DNA from: Rhizobium etli 8C-3
GTDB taxonomy: Bacteria > Pseudomonadota > Alphaproteobacteria > Rhizobiales > Rhizobiaceae
Reading direction: 5' to 3'
DNA length: 64,000 nt
NCBI RefSeq assembly: GCF_001908375.1
Contig: NZ_CP017241.1
Span: forward strand, 2,669,001-2,733,000
This document shows positions 18,287 to 27,944 of this stretch, in pieces. A model generated the notes under the pieces. That model ran no database searches. It saw only the letters and a list, made by a program, of their open reading frames with translations, and was not told the DNA's origin. How positions within the stretch are numbered: position 1 is the stretch's first letter; each line of letters opens with the position of its first letter. The position numbers and the translations under genes are program-made.

Positions 18287-19081
18287 ATGCAAGACGCGGC
18301 CTTCCCCGCACCGATCGAAAGCGCTCTATTGAACGAAGCGGCCGGCGAAGTGATCCGCCACGGCTATTTCACACGGGCGGGCGGCGTTTCGGAGGGGCTC
18401 TATCGCGGCCTGAATGTCGGGCTTGGCTCGAACGACGACCGCACAAAGGTAATGGAGAACCGCCGTCGCGTCGCCGCCTGGTTCAGCCAGCCCTTGGAAA
18501 GGCTCGCGACAGTCCATCAGGTTCATTCGCCAGATGCGGTCACCGTCGACAGCAGCTATGACGGCACGCGCCCTGAGGCCGACGCGCTGGTCACGGCAAC
18601 GCCGGGCATCGTCCTTGGCGTTCTCGCTGCCGACTGCGGCCCGATCCTGTTCGCCGACCCGGAAAACCGGGTGATCGGCGCGGCACATGCCGGATGGAAA
18701 GGCGCACTGACCGGCGTCCTGGAAAACACCGTTGCAGCGATGGAAAGGCTTGGCGCAAAGCGCCGGACCATGATTGCCTGCCTCGGCCCCTCGATCAGCC
18801 AGACAAGCTATGAAGTCGGCCCGGAATTCGTTGAGCGCTTCGTCACATACGATTCGACTTACGAGCGCTATTTCATTCCTTCGAAGACGTCGGCCCATGC
18901 CATGTTCGACCTTCCGGCCCTGACCATCGACCGGTTGCTGAACGCGGGTGTGCGCGCCGAAAGCCTTGGCATTTGCACCTATCCGGACAGCGAGCGCTTT
19001 TTCTCGTACCGGCGCACCACACATAATAAGGAGCCGGACTACGGCCGCCAGATTTCAGCGATCAGCATCAGGGAGATTTGA
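18287..19081 (+). CDS. pgeF: Peptidoglycan editing factor / laccase-domain protein (YfiH family)
   Basis: A 264-residue enzyme. HGYFTRAGGVSEGLYRGLNV, VHQVHS, LAADCGPILFAD and GAAHAGWKGALTGVLENT include the conserved His and Cys zinc ligands of the YfiH family. Family members remove wrongly inserted L-Ser from muropeptide precursors, and human FAMIN has purine-nucleoside activities. The start at 18287 (MQDAAFPAPIESALL) matches rhizobial homologues; an upstream ATG at 18191 would add 32 unlike residues. It lies between the MidA gene and the M24 gene. Confidence 0.85.
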   Translation: MQDAAFPAPIESALLNEAAGEVIRHGYFTRAGGVSEGLYRGLNVGLGSNDDRTKVMENRRRVAAWFSQPLERLATVHQVHSPDAVTVDSSYDGTRPEADALVTATPGIVLGVLAADCGPILFADPENRVIGAAHAGWKGALTGVLENTVAAMERLGAKRRTMIACLGPSISQTSYEVGPEFVERFVTYDSTYERYFIPSKTSAHAMFDLPALTIDRLLNAGVRAESLGICTYPDSERFFSYRRTTHNKEPDYGRQISAISIREI

Positions 19082-19085
19082 CCGC

Positions 19086-20237
19086 ATGGCACTGCATTTC
19101 GAAAGAGCCGAATTCGCAAGCCGCCTCACGCGCCTTACTGACCAGATGCGCGCAGAAAAGCTCGATGCCATCCTGCTTTTCGCGCAGGAAAGCATGTACT
19201 GGCTGACGGGGTACGACACGTTCGGCTACTGCTTCTTCCAGACCCTGGTGGTCAAGGCCGATGGCACAATGTCGCTGATTACCCGCTCGGCAGACCTTCG
19301 TCAGGCCAGGCACACGTCGATCCTCGAAGACATCCACATCTGGGTCGACCGCGTCAATGCCGACCCGACCCTCGACCTCAGAAACCTGCTGGTCGACATG
19401 GACCTGCTCGGTGGGCGCATCGGTGTCGAATACGACACCCACGGCATGACCGGGCGAATCGCCCGCCTGCTAGACGCCCAGCTTTCCACCTTCGGCCAGA
19501 TCGTCGATGTCTCCTATCTCGTCAGCCGCTTGCGCCTCGTGAAAAGCCCGGCAGAGGTGGTCTATGTCGAGCGTGCCGCAGCCCTTGCAGACGATGCTCT
19601 GGATGCCGCTGTCGGGCTGACGAAGCCCGGCGCCGACGAGGCGGACATCCTTGCCGCCATGCAGGGCGCGGTCTTTTCGGGTGGCGGAGACTACCCCGCC
19701 AACGAATACATCATCGGTTCCGGCGCGGACGCCCTGCTCTGCCGCTATAAGGCGGGCCGCCGCAAGCTCGATGCAAATGACCAGCTTACGCTCGAATGGG
19801 CAGGCACCTATGCCCATTATCACGCCGCCATGATGCGCACGATCGTCATCGGCGAGCCGACGCACCGCCACCGCGAACTCTACAACGCTTGCCTGGAAAA
19901 CCTGCAGGCGATCGAAACCGTGCTGAAACCAGGGCACACCTTCGGCGACGTCTTCGACATGCATGCGAAGATCATGGACGAGCGCGGGCTTGCCCGGCAT
20001 CGGCTGAACGCCTGCGGCTATTCGCTCGGCGCCCGCTTCTCGCCATCCTGGATGGAACATCAGATGTTTCATGTCGGCAATCCGCAGCCGATCGAGCCGA
20101 ACATGTCGCTCTTCGTGCACATGATCATAGCCGATTCCGACACCGGAACGGCCATGACGCTGGGCCAGACCTACCTAACGACGGCAGATGCGCCGCGCAC
20201 GCTTTCCCGCCACTCGCTCGATTTCATCGGCGCATGA
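19086..20237 (+). CDS. M24-fold Xaa-Pro peptidase-like / creatinase-type hydrolase
   Basis: A 383-residue protein, ATG five bases after the pgeF stop. The N-terminal creatinase-type domain (LDAILLFAQESMYWLTGYDT) and C-terminal pita-bread domain are both present. The positions that hold metal ligands in aminopeptidases are changed: LEWAGTYAHYHAAMMRT replaces the D-G-Y-D-TRT motif, NACGYSLGARF replaces the G-H-G motif, and IEPNMSLFVHMII lacks the usual EPG glutamate. This pattern resembles metal-free creatinase and ectoine hydrolase (DoeA). It is probably a C-N hydrolase rather than a peptidase; the substrate is unknown and no ectoine genes are adjacent. Confidence 0.75.
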   Translation: MALHFERAEFASRLTRLTDQMRAEKLDAILLFAQESMYWLTGYDTFGYCFFQTLVVKADGTMSLITRSADLRQARHTSILEDIHIWVDRVNADPTLDLRNLLVDMDLLGGRIGVEYDTHGMTGRIARLLDAQLSTFGQIVDVSYLVSRLRLVKSPAEVVYVERAAALADDALDAAVGLTKPGADEADILAAMQGAVFSGGGDYPANEYIIGSGADALLCRYKAGRRKLDANDQLTLEWAGTYAHYHAAMMRTIVIGEPTHRHRELYNACLENLQAIETVLKPGHTFGDVFDMHAKIMDERGLARHRLNACGYSLGARFSPSWMEHQMFHVGNPQPIEPNMSLFVHMIIADSDTGTAMTLGQTYLTTADAPRTLSRHSLDFIGA

Positions 20238-20335
20238 TGGGCAATCACCGGCAAGATTCCGGAATTGACAGCCGACAGCCCCCGCCCCCATAAATCAGGC
20301 GGGCTGATGCGAATGAGGGAAGGACGACGACAGCG

Positions 20336-21157
20336 ATGACGCGAGCTCAGACTGCGCCGATACTCCTTGTCTGCCTGGCCGCGCTTTCTTCTTGCAACAC
20401 CACCGATGCGCTAACGCCGCAAGTCGATATCGGCGACTCGTCGCTTGGTCGCACCTCACCCGTCACCCAGCGCGAAGTCGAGCGCATGGCGGGTTCAGAG
20501 CCTTTGCGGGCCTTTGCCGGCGAATCCAGGCAGGCCGGCTACCATCCGGCATACAACAATCAGACTTACAGATCCGGTCCCGGCGCGCCGCCGACGACAA
20601 TGCAGGCGCAGGCCGATGCGCTTGCTCGGCGCGGACCCTCGCCCGCGGCTTCGCAGCCTGTCGACGCGAGGACGCTTGCCGAACCGGTTTCCAACGCGCA
20701 GGCGGAAGAAGAAGACATGGGCAATCTGGCCCCTGGCAGCCAGCAGAAACGGGTCGCAGCCATCGATCCTGCCGCCTCGTCTGCAATCGGCGGCAACACC
20801 GTTCGCTTCCTGCCGATTATCGGCGCTCCCGTCCAGGCAGTGACGCCGCTTTCCCGCCAGCTCGGCGCCGAGGCGCGCTCGCACGGTCTGTCGATCAAGA
20901 GTTCGAACGACACCAGCAGCGACTATATCCTGAAGGGTTACCTCTCGGCCTTTACCGACGACGGCAACGTGACCGTGGTTTACGTCTGGGATATCCTCGA
21001 CGGCAGTGGTACCCGCCTGCACCGCATTCAGGGACAGGAAAAGGTTCCTTCCGCAGCAGAAGATCCCTGGGTCGGTGTTCCGGCCTCCGTCATGCAGCAG
21101 ATCGCCAGGAAAACGATCACCGAGTTCGATTCCTGGCGGCAGGCGCGCAACGGTTAG
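20336..21157 (+). CDS. Predicted lipoprotein of unknown function
   Basis: A 273-residue protein with a type II signal peptide: MTRAQTAPILLVCLAALSSC, lipobox LSSC with the modified Cys at position 20. A disordered Pro/Ala/Gln-rich region (about 30-140) is followed by a folded part with RFLPIIGAPVQAVTPLSRQL, SDYILKGYLSAFTDDGNVTV and VVYVWDILDGSGTRLHRIQG. The final domain is widespread in rhizobia but I know no function. It lies downstream of lgt in the same direction, 98 bases after the M24 gene. Confidence 0.75.
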   Translation: MTRAQTAPILLVCLAALSSCNTTDALTPQVDIGDSSLGRTSPVTQREVERMAGSEPLRAFAGESRQAGYHPAYNNQTYRSGPGAPPTTMQAQADALARRGPSPAASQPVDARTLAEPVSNAQAEEEDMGNLAPGSQQKRVAAIDPAASSAIGGNTVRFLPIIGAPVQAVTPLSRQLGAEARSHGLSIKSSNDTSSDYILKGYLSAFTDDGNVTVVYVWDILDGSGTRLHRIQGQEKVPSAAEDPWVGVPASVMQQIARKTITEFDSWRQARNG

Positions 21158-21262
21158 CAACAGGCTTTTTACAAATATCAAAGCCTGTGGCGCCTTTGCG
21201 CTTGCATTCGGAAGCAAGCTGGCTAAAAAGCGCGGCTATCGGCAGACAACAGGCGGGCCAAA

Positions 21263-22195
21263 ATGAAGGTTTTCGCAGGCAATTCGAACCGGCATCTCGC
21301 CGAAGCGATCTGCACCTATCTCAATGTGCCCTTGGGCAAGGCCAGCGTCAGAAGATTTGCCGATCAGGAAATCTTCGTCGAAATCCAGGAAAACGTTCGC
21401 GGCGAAGACGTCTTCGTCGTCCAGTCGACCTCCTTTCCGACGAACGATCATCTGATGGAACTGCTGATCATGATCGATGCGATGCGACGTTCGTCGGCGC
21501 GCCGCATCACGGCAGTTCTTCCCTATTTCGGTTATGCCCGCCAGGATCGCCGCGCCTCAGGGCGCACGCCGATCTCCGCGAAACTGGTTGCCAACCTCAT
21601 CACCGAGGCCGGGGCCGACCGGGTTCTGACGCTCGACCTGCATGCCGGCCAGATTCAGGGATTCTTCGACATTCCGACGGACAACCTCTACGCCGTTCCG
21701 GTGCTGACGCGCGATATCAAGGCCAATTACGACATCAGCAATGTCATGGTCGTCTCGCCCGATGTCGGCGGCGTCGTCCGCGCCCGTTCGCTCGCAAAAC
21801 GCCTCGACTGTCTTCTGGCGATCGTGGACAAGCGCCGCGACCGCCCAGGTGAATCCGAAGTCATGAATATTATCGGCGACGTCGAAGGCAAGGATTGCCT
21901 GCTGATTGACGACATCGTCGATTCCGGCGGCACGCTTTGCAACGCCGCCGATGTGTTGCTGGCCCAAGGTGCGGCAAGCGTCACCGCCTACATCACCCAC
22001 GGCGTTCTTTCCGGCGGCGCGGTCACCCGCATCACGTCGTCGAAGCTGCGCGAACTGGTGATCACCGACTCCATCCAGCCGACCACCGCCGTCCAGTCGG
22101 CCCACAATATCCGCGTGATTACGACCGCAACCCTGATCGGCGAAGCGATCAACCGCACCAGCCAGGAAGAATCTGTTTCAAGTCTCTTCGACTGA
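21263..22195 (+). CDS. prs: Ribose-phosphate pyrophosphokinase
   Basis: A 310-residue cytoplasmic enzyme making PRPP from ribose-5-phosphate and ATP, feeding purine, pyrimidine, His, Trp and NAD synthesis. [54 protein letters not shown] and the PRPP loop [17 protein letters not shown] are all present. Length and start are standard. The gene lies 105 bases after the lipoprotein gene. Confidence 0.95.
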   Translation: MKVFAGNSNRHLAEAICTYLNVPLGKASVRRFADQEIFVEIQENVRGEDVFVVQSTSFPTNDHLMELLIMIDAMRRSSARRITAVLPYFGYARQDRRASGRTPISAKLVANLITEAGADRVLTLDLHAGQIQGFFDIPTDNLYAVPVLTRDIKANYDISNVMVVSPDVGGVVRARSLAKRLDCLLAIVDKRRDRPGESEVMNIIGDVEGKDCLLIDDIVDSGGTLCNAADVLLAQGAASVTAYITHGVLSGGAVTRITSSKLRELVITDSIQPTTAVQSAHNIRVITTATLIGEAINRTSQEESVSSLFD

Positions 22196-22298
22196 AAGTT
22201 CTCCGCGCCCACAAAATATTAGGCAGGGTTGTATTTTATTCTTCTTCGGCAGCGCGCTTTCGGCTACTTTCGCGCAAGCGATTTGCATGAGAAGCCCT

Positions 22299-22787
22299 AT
22301 GACCGCCATCAGGATGAAACGTTCAGTAGCCTTCAAACGCCTTGCGCTTCTTGCGCTTGTTCCCCTGCTCTGTGCCTGCACGATGGATGTCGATCCAGGT
22401 CCATCGCGACCCTCGCCCCGCCCGTGGCCACCGCAGCAGCAAATGTGCACCATGGAATATGCGCCGGTCTGCGGCGAACGCGGTGGCCGGCTTCAAACCT
22501 TCGGAAATGCCTGCCAGGCTCGCAACAGCGGCTTCATGATCGTCGGCCGCGGCGAATGCCGCCGCGCCCCACCGGTTGCGCTTCCCGAGCCGGATCGTCC
22601 CGGACGCCCGCCCCGGCCGGATCGCCCGAACAGGCCTGACCGTCCGGAACGCCCGGGCGGCATCTGTACGCGCGAATATGCGCCGGTCTGCGGTCAGCGC
22701 GGCCGTCAGACACAGACCTTCCCGAACTCCTGCGAGGCTGGCAATGCAGGCTTCCGGATCATCAGCGGCGGCGAATGCCGCTTATGA
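22299..22787 (+). CDS. Lipoprotein with two Kazal-type protease inhibitor domains
   Basis: A 162-residue lipoprotein. A basic start and hydrophobic stretch end in LLCAC, a lipobox with the modified Cys near residue 28. Two Kazal-like units follow (CTMEYAPVCGERGG...GEC and CTREYAPVCGQRGR...GEC), each with four cysteines, joined by a Pro/Arg/Asp linker of RPDRP repeats. Kazal domains inhibit serine proteases; the bacterial four-Cys form is common in proteobacteria, but targets are mostly unknown. GAGAAG precedes ATG 22299; ATGs at 22287 and 22314 are alternatives. Confidence 0.8.
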   Translation: MTAIRMKRSVAFKRLALLALVPLLCACTMDVDPGPSRPSPRPWPPQQQMCTMEYAPVCGERGGRLQTFGNACQARNSGFMIVGRGECRRAPPVALPEPDRPGRPPRPDRPNRPDRPERPGGICTREYAPVCGQRGRQTQTFPNSCEAGNAGFRIISGGECRL

Positions 22788-22919
22788 TCATCTGGCCGAT
22801 GGCGGCGATGATGTTGGCCTGAAGTCCCCGCGCGCGCCACCCGACTTGCCAAGCTGTCGGCCACTCTTAGGCGCCAAAGAGTGGCAGTGACAGTCGGTGT
22901 CGCCTGATGCCCGGCAAAA

Positions 22920-24389
22920 TCATTCCGGCTTATCCGGCCCCTTGATCTGCTGGCCATTGACGCTCACGGTTCCATCGGGCGTGACCGTCACGTCCCAGCG
23001 CTGCCGCCCATCCGGATCGGTCTTGGCGAAACCCTTGACCATCAGCATTCCGAACGACGCCTGATTGAGCTCGGGATTGGTCTTGGCAAGCTCCTGAACT
23101 GCCGCGATGGTCTTGTCGTAGTCGCGCGCCAGAACCGAGGCTTGCAGCGCATAGTCCTGCTTGCCCACGTCGATGCGGCTCTCTACCCTTGCGGATATGT
23201 CGATGTCGTAGACGCCGGACTTGGCGCTGACCTTCGGAATGTCGATTACAAACCTGCCATTGCGGAAAAGCCGCTCCACGGCCTTCTTGCCCGCGTCCTC
23301 CCTGCCCTCCGGCGGCTTGGTGAGGTCAAGTTTCATGAATTCATCACCGAAAGCCGCAAAATCCATGCCCGGGATGGCCAACTGCACATCGACTGCCTGA
23401 GGCACAAAGGCGGAATAGGCGGCCGGAATCATCGGACTGTCGAATGTGATGTTGGCAGCATTCATTGCAACGTCAAACTGCGTTGCGTTGCTCGGCCCAT
23501 TTACAGCCAGGCGGTAGGCGAAGCTCTGGGCGCCGCCGCCGCCCGCAGCACTCGTCACTGCAAGATTGTTGAGGGTGATGACTTCCTCGAACGAAGAGAC
23601 CAGCGGAAAAGCGGCGCGTAGCATGCCCTTCAGCCTTTCCTCGCTCTCCTTGCTCATCTGCTTTTCATCGGCATGGTCGACTGCGAAGATGACAATGTCC
23701 CTCAATTGCTTTGCCGGCAGGCTGGCGACCTTGGCTTCGAAATCGATGGTATCGGCCGTGATCCGGATCGGCGGCATATCCTTCCCGTGCACCTGCTCGG
23801 CAAACGCTGTCAAAGTACCGTTCGCCGCAAAGTCTATTCTGTCGGCGGAAGCGCCATCAGCTGAGGTGAGCTTGTATTTCATGTCGCCGAAGCTGGCATC
23901 GACCTGCTCGGTATCGGTCGCGGTCGTGACTTTGATATCCTTGGCGCTGAAATCACCGGAGCGGAAATAGCTGATCGCCGGATCGAAGACCCAAGTATGG
24001 ACCATTGAGGCGATGGAATAGGTGAAATCGGTGCGCTTTTTGTCCGGTGCCTTGAAGTGTCCGGAAACATTCAGGCTGCTGTCGCCTTCGACATTCCAAA
24101 GCCCGTCGTCTCGTGGCGTGGCGAACATCGAGATCGGTTTCAGGCCGTTGATTGCAAGATCCGCCGGATTGAACTTGGAAAGCAGCTTGGCCAGGTCGTA
24201 GGTGATCTCGTAGCGCGCACCGGCCGGATTGACCGCGACGACGCCGCTCTTGGCAATGTCTTCGGGCAGCAGGCTGTTGAGATTGTCACGAATGGCGTTT
24301 GCACCATCCTGATCGATCCCGGCCGCATGGCCCGCCGTCATCAATCCGAAAACAACGGCGCTCGTCGCCGTCATCAGCCTGTAGCGCAT
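22920..24389 (-). CDS. Large exported protein of unknown function
   Basis: A 489-residue protein with GGAGGAG before ATG 24389 and a signal peptide (MRYRLMTATSAVVFGLMTAG, cleavage near GHA-AG). The rest is a long soluble, beta-rich sequence with repeated D-I-D-I and A-V-S-type strands and no membrane helix, so it should be periplasmic. I do not recognise a named domain; the general style recalls YdgA- or DUF2125-like outer-envelope proteins. It is monocistronic. The 132 bases after prs/Kazal contain no further gene. Confidence 0.75.
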   Translation of the reverse strand: MRYRLMTATSAVVFGLMTAGHAAGIDQDGANAIRDNLNSLLPEDIAKSGVVAVNPAGARYEITYDLAKLLSKFNPADLAINGLKPISMFATPRDDGLWNVEGDSSLNVSGHFKAPDKKRTDFTYSIASMVHTWVFDPAISYFRSGDFSAKDIKVTTATDTEQVDASFGDMKYKLTSADGASADRIDFAANGTLTAFAEQVHGKDMPPIRITADTIDFEAKVASLPAKQLRDIVIFAVDHADEKQMSKESEERLKGMLRAAFPLVSSFEEVITLNNLAVTSAAGGGGAQSFAYRLAVNGPSNATQFDVAMNAANITFDSPMIPAAYSAFVPQAVDVQLAIPGMDFAAFGDEFMKLDLTKPPEGREDAGKKAVERLFRNGRFVIDIPKVSAKSGVYDIDISARVESRIDVGKQDYALQASVLARDYDKTIAAVQELAKTNPELNQASFGMLMVKGFAKTDPDGRQRWDVTVTPDGTVSVNGQQIKGPDKPE

Positions 24390-24761
24390 TAATGTGCTCC
24401 TCCGCCTCGTCGATCGGCGGCCTTGTGAGAATGTAGGCGGCCGGATGTCATCTCAGGCTTGCCCAAAAGGCAAGCCCTGTAGCTGCTGAATCGCAATAAT
24501 TAGAAACCCGGTTTGATATCCGGTCCCGTCCCTATTGCTCCCGCGTTGGTTTGTATTAGTTCACAGCCGCCTGCTACCGACCGGCAACCCGAGGAATCGG
24601 AGCCGCCTCGCCTTGCGTTTCCGCTTCACTTATACTATAGCGCACGCGTCCGCGCAGACACCCTTGGAGGCAACGCGGATGAGGAAGGCCAAACGGCCCC
24701 TCCAGTCACCGGAAGGATGATACCGCCGGAGACTCTCCAAATAACCTCGAAAGGAATAGCC
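24390..24761. promoter_or_regulatory. Divergent intergenic region with probable rplY promoter and leader
   Basis: A TATACT box at 24631-24636 is the best -10 element on the plus strand, giving an rplY leader of about 120 bases. A convincing -35 was not identified. The left part should hold the promoter of the exported-protein gene on the minus strand. No coding frame is supported. Confidence 0.35.
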
Positions 24762-25376
24762 ATGAGCCAGGAAACTTACGAGCTCAAGGCCGAGGCGCGC
24801 GAACGGGTTGGTAAGGGGTCCGCCCGTGAACTTCGCCGCAACGGTTTGATTCCAGCTGTCATCTATGGTGACAAGCAGGCCCCCATTTCTATCGCTCTCA
24901 GCACCAATGAGGTGACGAAGCGCATTCATGCCGGTAGTTTCATGACCACTGTTGCGACGATCGACGTCGGCGGCGAGAAGTACAAGGTTCTGCCGAAGGA
25001 CTATCAGCTCGATCCGGTTCGCGACTTCACGATGCACGTGGATTTCCTCCGCGTCTCCGGCAACACGCAGGTCACCGTCGAAATCCCGGTTCACTTCATC
25101 AACGAAGAGAAATCGCAGGTCAAGATCGGCGGCGTGCTGAACATCGTTCGCCACACAATCGAAGTTCACTGCCCGGCTGATGCGATCCCGGAATTCTTCG
25201 ACATCGACCTCTCCGGCAAGAAGATTGGCGACAGCATCCATATCTCCGAAGTCGCACTGCCGAAGGGCGTGACAACGGTTATCGACCGCGACTTCACGAT
25301 CGCAACGATCGTTGCTCCGGCTGCTGGCGTTGAAGAAGAAGCTGCCGCTGAAGGCGAAGGCGAAGCCGAAGCATAA
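24762..25376 (+). CDS. rplY: 50S ribosomal protein L25 / general stress protein Ctc
   Basis: A 204-residue protein with AAGGA before ATG 24762. The N-terminal 5S-rRNA-binding L25 domain (about 1-95: [29 protein letters not shown]) is followed by the TL5/CTC beta domain ([19 protein letters not shown]) and an acidic Glu/Ala-rich tail. This is the long L25 form found in many bacteria. It binds 5S rRNA in the large subunit. Followed by a strong terminator. Confidence 0.93.
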   Translation: MSQETYELKAEARERVGKGSARELRRNGLIPAVIYGDKQAPISIALSTNEVTKRIHAGSFMTTVATIDVGGEKYKVLPKDYQLDPVRDFTMHVDFLRVSGNTQVTVEIPVHFINEEKSQVKIGGVLNIVRHTIEVHCPADAIPEFFDIDLSGKKIGDSIHISEVALPKGVTTVIDRDFTIATIVAPAAGVEEEAAAEGEGEAEA

Positions 25377-25401
25377 TCCGCATACACCAATTCGTAATTA
25401 T

Positions 25402-25438
25402 AAGGCCCGCTTTCCACTGGAAGGCGGGCCTTTATCAA
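25402..25438 (+). terminator. Rho-independent terminator of rplY
   Basis: AAGGCCCGC pairs with GCGGGCCTT, extended inward by TTCC / GGAA around a short loop, then TTATC. It starts 26 bases after the rplY stop. Confidence 0.75.
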
Positions 25439-25562
25439 TTTTAGCGCGAGCTCACTTCAGCAACATTTAACACATTCGTGAAAGCATTCCCCAAGCATTT
25501 CTAAACTTGCCGCTCTTTGCCGTTTTGGCTGCGTAAATGAGAGCCCCGGGAGAAACGGAACG

Positions 25563-27920
25563 ATGAACAATTCCGTTGAGAACAGATTTTTTGCGATTGT
25601 TTGCGGGGCGCTTCTCATATTTGTCGCTCCGCTTTTTGTATTGTTTCTCTTCCTTTCTTCCGAGCGCGCCGACAGGGAAATACGCGACCACATCTCCATT
25701 CTTCTAGTTGCCAATTCCCAGGCGCTCGCAAAGCCGCTCTGGGATCTGGACGAAGACAGCGTCACACAGATCAGCGCAACGATGGTTTCGCAGGGCGCCA
25801 TCGTGAAGGTTGAGGTTCGTGATCAATCCAGTCAGCTCAACGTGACGCAATCGACCATCCCGAAATCTTTTGACGGTGAGCTCGTTCAGGTTTCCCGTGC
25901 AATCATCTACAACACGGTCGACGGTCCGAAGAACCTCGGCAGCATCGCGGTCTATTATCCCAAGCTTGGCCTCTTCTCCGGCCTGAAGCATGAAGAAGTC
26001 GTCTTCATATCTATCTTCATCTTCGCCGTTCTCACCGTCTTCGGCACCGCATTGATCGGCAACCGCCTCTTCGTCATACAGCCGCTCATGCGGCTTATCG
26101 CAGCCATAGAGGCCACCCGTCAGCTCGGATCGCGCCATCACGTCGATTGGCAGTCGAGCGATGAGATCGGCCGCCTTGCCCGCAGCTTCAACGAGATGCA
26201 GACGAAGCTGGAGAGCGAGGAGAAGGAACTGAAACTCGCCCACCGCCTCGCAACCGATATCTATAACCTCACGCCAGCCATGCTTTTCTCTCTGGACAAC
26301 GAGGATCGCATCATAGCGGTCAGTGACTATTGGCTTGTCGCAACGGGCTATGGCAGGACTGAGGTGATCGGACGCAGATTTTCCGAACTCGTGACGCCCG
26401 ACACCCGCGACGCGTTTCAACACCGCAAGGAAGGTTTCGAGAACGGCGCGGCACTTGACGTGACCGTCAAGTTCCTGTGCGCAGGCGGCCGCATCATGGA
26501 CGTGCTGATCCTGGAATCCAAGACGGCCACCGGACCTAACCAGCTCTTGCTGTCGGTCATGACCGACGTGACCGCACTGAAGGCCTCGGAAGACCGCAAC
26601 CATCGTCAGGCGATAACCGACCATCTCACCGGTCTGCTGAACCGCCAAGGCTTCGAGACGGCCCTCGACGGCAAGATCGCCGAAGCCGATGCCGCCGGTC
26701 AGGAGCTTGCCTGCCTGTTCATCGATCTCGACCGGTTCAAGTGGATCAACGACAATATGGGCCATGCCGAAGGCGATCGCGCACTGCGCGAGCTCGTCGA
26801 GCGGATTAACAGACATCTCGCGCCCTCCGATCAGGCAGCGCGCCTTGGCGGCGACGAATTCGCCGTCCTGCTTCCGGCCACGGACGGCGAGAAGCGCGCC
26901 AGGGCGATGTGCGAGCAGATTGCCAGCGTCTTCGAGGCGCCTTTCGGCCCCGACCTGCATTTAAGCGCCAGCATCGGCATCGCCATCTATCCGCGCCATG
27001 CCTCGAATGCAGCCGAACTGCTGCAGAAGTCGGACATGGCGATGTATGCGAAAAAGCGCGACGGCAAGAATGGCGCGCAGATTTTCGACAACAGTATGCT
27101 GGACAGCGCAAGGGCGCGCGCCGAGATCGAAAGCCACATCGAAAACGGCCTCGCCGAGGATTGGTTCGAGGCCTATCTGCAGCCGATCGTGGGCCTCGAC
27201 GATCACCGGATCGCCGGATTTGAAGCGCTCCTGCGCCTCAATCATCCCCTGAAGGGGCTGATGCCGCCGGCTGGCATCATCCACGTCGCCGAGGAGACCG
27301 CCAAGATCGTCCGCGTCGGCAACGTCATCATGGAAAAAGCGATCGGGCATCTGGCGAATATCTCCCGGATCCCAGGCATGCATGATACTTATCTCGCGAT
27401 CAATTTCTCGCCGCTGCAGTTCGAAGCCGCCCTGCCCTCCCGCCTCGCCGGGCTCGTCGGGCGGCACGGCATCCGTTCTGATCGCATCGTCGTCGAAATC
27501 ACGGAAGCCGTTCTGATGGACGACAATCCGCAAATACGCATGGTGCTCACCGAACTGCGCCGCTTCGGATGCCGCATCGCCCTTGATGATTTCGGCACCG
27601 GCTACTCGTCGCTGAGCTATCTCAACCGCTTCCCGGTCGACATCATCAAGGTCGACCAATCCTTCACGCGGTCGATCAACGACACGAATGATGACGTCCG
27701 TCACAAGAGCAGGATGCTCATCGAAGGGATCACCACGCTCTCGCACAAGATGGACTGCACCGTGATTGCGGAAGGCATAGAAACCGAGGAAGAATGCCGC
27801 ACCCTACACCAGATGGGGCTTGACTACGGTCAGGGCTACCTCTTCCGTCGTCCGCAAAATGCCTTGAAATTGATCGAGGACCTCACAGCCGCGGAAAACG
27901 AGGTCGCCCAAGCCTCGTGA
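25563..27920 (+). CDS. Membrane GGDEF-EAL cyclic-di-GMP enzyme with HAMP and PAS domains
   Basis: A 785-residue inner-membrane protein. Helices at about 8-32 and 147-171 flank a periplasmic domain of about 115 residues. HAMP (about 172-225) and PAS (about 230-345) lead to a GGDEF domain with intact LGGDEFAVLL (near 428) and an EAL domain with intact EALLRLNHP (near 553), EITEAVL, DDFGTGYSSLSYL, KVDQSF and AEGIET. Both cyclase and phosphodiesterase sites look complete, so net activity cannot be predicted. The next gene, 24 bases on, encodes a periplasmic binding protein that could supply its signal. Confidence 0.9.
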   Translation: MNNSVENRFFAIVCGALLIFVAPLFVLFLFLSSERADREIRDHISILLVANSQALAKPLWDLDEDSVTQISATMVSQGAIVKVEVRDQSSQLNVTQSTIPKSFDGELVQVSRAIIYNTVDGPKNLGSIAVYYPKLGLFSGLKHEEVVFISIFIFAVLTVFGTALIGNRLFVIQPLMRLIAAIEATRQLGSRHHVDWQSSDEIGRLARSFNEMQTKLESEEKELKLAHRLATDIYNLTPAMLFSLDNEDRIIAVSDYWLVATGYGRTEVIGRRFSELVTPDTRDAFQHRKEGFENGAALDVTVKFLCAGGRIMDVLILESKTATGPNQLLLSVMTDVTALKASEDRNHRQAITDHLTGLLNRQGFETALDGKIAEADAAGQELACLFIDLDRFKWINDNMGHAEGDRALRELVERINRHLAPSDQAARLGGDEFAVLLPATDGEKRARAMCEQIASVFEAPFGPDLHLSASIGIAIYPRHASNAAELLQKSDMAMYAKKRDGKNGAQIFDNSMLDSARARAEIESHIENGLAEDWFEAYLQPIVGLDDHRIAGFEALLRLNHPLKGLMPPAGIIHVAEETAKIVRVGNVIMEKAIGHLANISRIPGMHDTYLAINFSPLQFEAALPSRLAGLVGRHGIRSDRIVVEITEAVLMDDNPQIRMVLTELRRFGCRIALDDFGTGYSSLSYLNRFPVDIIKVDQSFTRSINDTNDDVRHKSRMLIEGITTLSHKMDCTVIAEGIETEEECRTLHQMGLDYGQGYLFRRPQNALKLIEDLTAAENEVAQAS

Positions 27921-27944
27921 GCGGCGCATTGAAGGTGGAAATAG

